Below are positions 62,055 to 64,000 of a stretch of 64,000 nucleotides of DNA, piece after piece. This DNA is from Xestospongia bergquistia. Taxonomy: Eukaryota > Porifera > Demospongiae > Haplosclerida > Petrosiidae. A program made the translations under genes and the position numbers. Within the stretch, counting starts at the first letter, position 1. Every line of letters starts with the position of its first letter. The DNA is taken from positions 4,216,001 through 4,280,000 of the forward strand of contig OZ014424.1 in NCBI GenBank assembly GCA_963965975.1. Direction: 5' to 3'. The notes beneath the pieces are model-generated. The model saw nothing but the letters and a program-made list of their open reading frames with translations. It ran no database searches and had not been told where the DNA came from.

Positions 62055-62868
62055 ATGGCTACTGACAAGAAAGAGGAGTACAATGACTATGATTGCTTTG
62101 ATCCTCTTCTGTACATCAAGAATAAGTATGCAGTAGTCACTGATTGGAATTCTCAACCATTGAAACTATTACACAATATATTCCAGTCTTATGGTTCCAC
62201 TCCTGCTGGATTGAAGGTGCTTGAATTTGGGTGTGGTCCTGTACCAATATATCAATGTAGTTCACCACTACATGCATCAGAGATAGTGTTTGCTGAATAT
62301 ACTGAAAGAAATCGAAATACTCTACAAATGTGGCTCGACAATGACCCAAATGCACCAGATTTCATAGCACTATTCAAGTATGTTGTACAAAATTTAGAAG
62401 GCAAAGGAGAAGAGGAAGTTGTAAAGAGGCAGGATGACTTAAGACGTCTAGTAAAAGGAGTTATACCTTGTGATATATTACGTGATCCTCCTCTTCTAGT
62501 TCCTGGTTATGAGGGACCATATGACATTCATTATTTTCTCCAGTCTATGTATAATTAGTGCATGTACTACTCATGAAGAGTATAGTCAATCTATTGGTCG
62601 ACTAACAAATTACCTTAAGCCAGGTGGAAAACTAATACTTCAGAGTCTCAAAGCACAGGGAAAGTACTATTACGTTGGATCAGAGACATTCTTTACTCTG
62701 AGTGTGACTCCAGAGTTTCTTAATTCTACTTTGAGTGAAAAGGGATACAAAGACATTAGTATTACTGTTCAACCTTGTGAAGGTACTTCAGGTGCTGACA
62801 TTGCTTTATCTATGTGTACACCAAGTTCAGTTGACGCTACACTTTTTGTAGTTGCCACTAAGAAGTGA
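62055..62868 (+). pseudogene. methyltransferase, block A2 copy e2, 4-nt insertion
   Basis: Duplicate of the intact 38667 gene. A tandem CATT duplication at about 62525-62530 (GACATTCATTATTTTC instead of GACATTATTTTC) shifts frame after GPYDI. Both halves are otherwise open: 62055-62558 and 62509-62868, with SSLCIISAC, KPGGKLILQS and LKAQGKYYYVGSETFF. A single-event lesion, so recent or an assembly slip. Confidence 0.87.
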
Positions 62869-63965
62869 TTTTTATTAGTAATGATGATTGGATAAGCTTT
62901 ATTTTTATAAGACTAGACATAAAAAAGTTATTTACGTAGATTTCATGTACATTTATTGTAAAAGTAGCTATCACATTTATGTGGAAATTTTTAAATGTTC
63001 TCTGTAGTGTTTTGTTGTAACTTCTGTTGTTACTTGTTATGTATATTGTTAATTCTAGTTGGTGAGTATTGCCTTTTTATTTTTAATAACATAACTGTAG
63101 TAGCAACCCTGAATGAGCTTTGCTCACGTTTGTAACATCATGTTAGTAGATGTAGTTGATGGTTATGTACCTACATAATCAGTAGTACATTAGTAATGAA
63201 AATAGCATTATAATTACTTTTTTGACAAAAATAAGTTTGCAATTACAACCTATATAACCAAGTAATAGTTAAATCAACCAAACAATTTTTACAATTGCAG
63301 ATGCTCTAATTTAGAGTTGAATAATTCTTGAACATCACTTTGTAATACGGACACAGGCAGTCTGAACTAGCATGGACATGGCATTAGATTAGCTTGGAGG
63401 AATGAGAGATAGAGAAAGCTTGTCATCCATCGAAGATGGCAGAGAACAAAGAAGAAAAATAGATTGAGAGATAAGCAAGGTGTACAATGCTAAGTAAAGG
63501 AGCTCAAGAAAGAGAGGTAAATTTATAGTAGAGAAGAAAGACAGCAGATTTAAATATTCAAACTATGAGCATTATGAATTTATGGCTGACTGGTCAATGC
63601 TTTGAGCAGTCCATTGGTTATGGGAACCTTCTTTACTAGCATCACATTCCTTTTATCTTCAATATCAACTAATATACTATAATAAGATCACTATTAAGAA
63701 AATATTAGGATGATTTTTTCTATTATATTCTTGTTGTGTATTTATCAACATAGCTCACTCAAGTATTATTATGATACATTTTATTGTATTTAATATTAAT
63801 AAGTCAACTTTCTCAGAGCACACTACAACATCTCAAATAAATAATATCAAAGGTTTGTGGAATATGAAATTTAATATTGACATTTGTTCTTTTAAACAAT
63901 TTGAACCAACCTTAAATATAATTATATGAACATACATAATACATCTATGTTTAATATCCATCTAG
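62869..63965. other. 3' flank, MITE-like element, shared repeat and VWA8 intron
   Basis: 63151-63293 is an inverted-repeat element copy, 63300-63545 the shared repeat, 63560-63965 the VWA8 upstream intron also seen at 31740 and 39950. Duplicate of 39477-40356 with about 230 bp more. Confidence 0.55.
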
Positions 63966-64000
63966 GATTTGATTGGTCAGGATATGTACCTGTTAGGTCC
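63966..64000 (+). pseudogene. VWA8: VWA8-like exon, cut by window end
   Basis: TCTAG acceptor, then GATTTGATTGGTCAGGATAT ... reading DLIGQDMYLLG as at 40357. Whether it carries the TGA of that copy lies just outside the window. Confidence 0.7.

Noticed and set aside
13593..62355. Recurrent antisense ORFs of 70-105 codons inside every methyltransferase copy
   Set aside because: They recur because the sense codons are nearly identical; no start context, domain or separate conservation supports them.
13532..62868. Intronless methyltransferases as retrocopies
   Set aside because: Promoters and 3' flanks are duplicated with the genes and no poly-A tails or target duplications are seen, so DNA-level duplication fits better.

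Overview
The window is animal genomic DNA: AT-rich, with very short introns (often 50-150 bp), several recognisable metazoan genes and many young duplications. Compact introns together with a CAP-Gly/coiled-coil/TKL-kinase gene suggest an early-branching animal, most likely a demosponge of the Amphimedon type. That assignment is inference; no marker gene proves it.

Left edge (1-11.5 kb). A minus-strand homologue of the HEAT-repeat protein MROH1 occupies 1-6265. Seventeen exons can be traced in phase; the C-terminal half lies beyond the window. A possible two-exon small gene starts 6 bp from the MROH1 start on the other strand. Next come two tandem plus-strand genes coding a CAP-Gly-like domain and a coiled coil. 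The second (9506-11507) continues into an intact TKL-like kinase domain. The first (7597-8805) stops before the kinase and has only a scrap of it downstream.

11.5-64 kb is a gene nursery of one family: SAM-dependent methyltransferases of the NNMT/PNMT/TEMT type, intronless and about 270 residues. Seven copies are intact (13532, 19807, 27121, 38667, 44496, 51387, 53318). About eighteen others are fragments or pseudogenes with stops, frameshifts, truncations and one internal inversion. The N-terminal 160 residues are almost identical between copies. The C-terminal third varies, including positions that align with the acceptor-substrate pocket of human NNMT. Most copies share a proximal promoter with an ACGTCA (CRE/ATF-like) site, a GATCAGGCTCGCCCC-like box and a conserved leader before ATGGCTACTGAC.

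The array grew by segmental duplication that carried neighbouring genes along: the 5' half of a SPIDR-like gene (two long minus-strand copies at 15.6-18.8 and 47.2-50.4 kb, two shorter remnants), remnants of a RecQ-like helicase (14.4, 30, 46 kb), and shuffled exons of VWA8 (31.4-32.6, 35.7-37.1, 40.4-43.7, 59.1-60.5 kb and the right edge). Block C (about 13.5-22.0 kb) matches 44.5-54.1 kb. Block A (about 33.9-40.4 kb) matches 57.3-64.0 kb. The layout is C1-A1-C2-A2, as if one C+A unit had been duplicated and then unequally eroded.

Mobile DNA: a decayed Ty3/gypsy-type element with integrase tail and probable Ulp1-like/PHD remnants (25.0-26.4 kb, minus), two families of small inverted-repeat (MITE-like) elements, and a dispersed repeat at 26.4 and 54.6 kb. 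Long GA/CT and TA microsatellites are also present. I saw no rRNA, convincing tRNA or CRISPR array.
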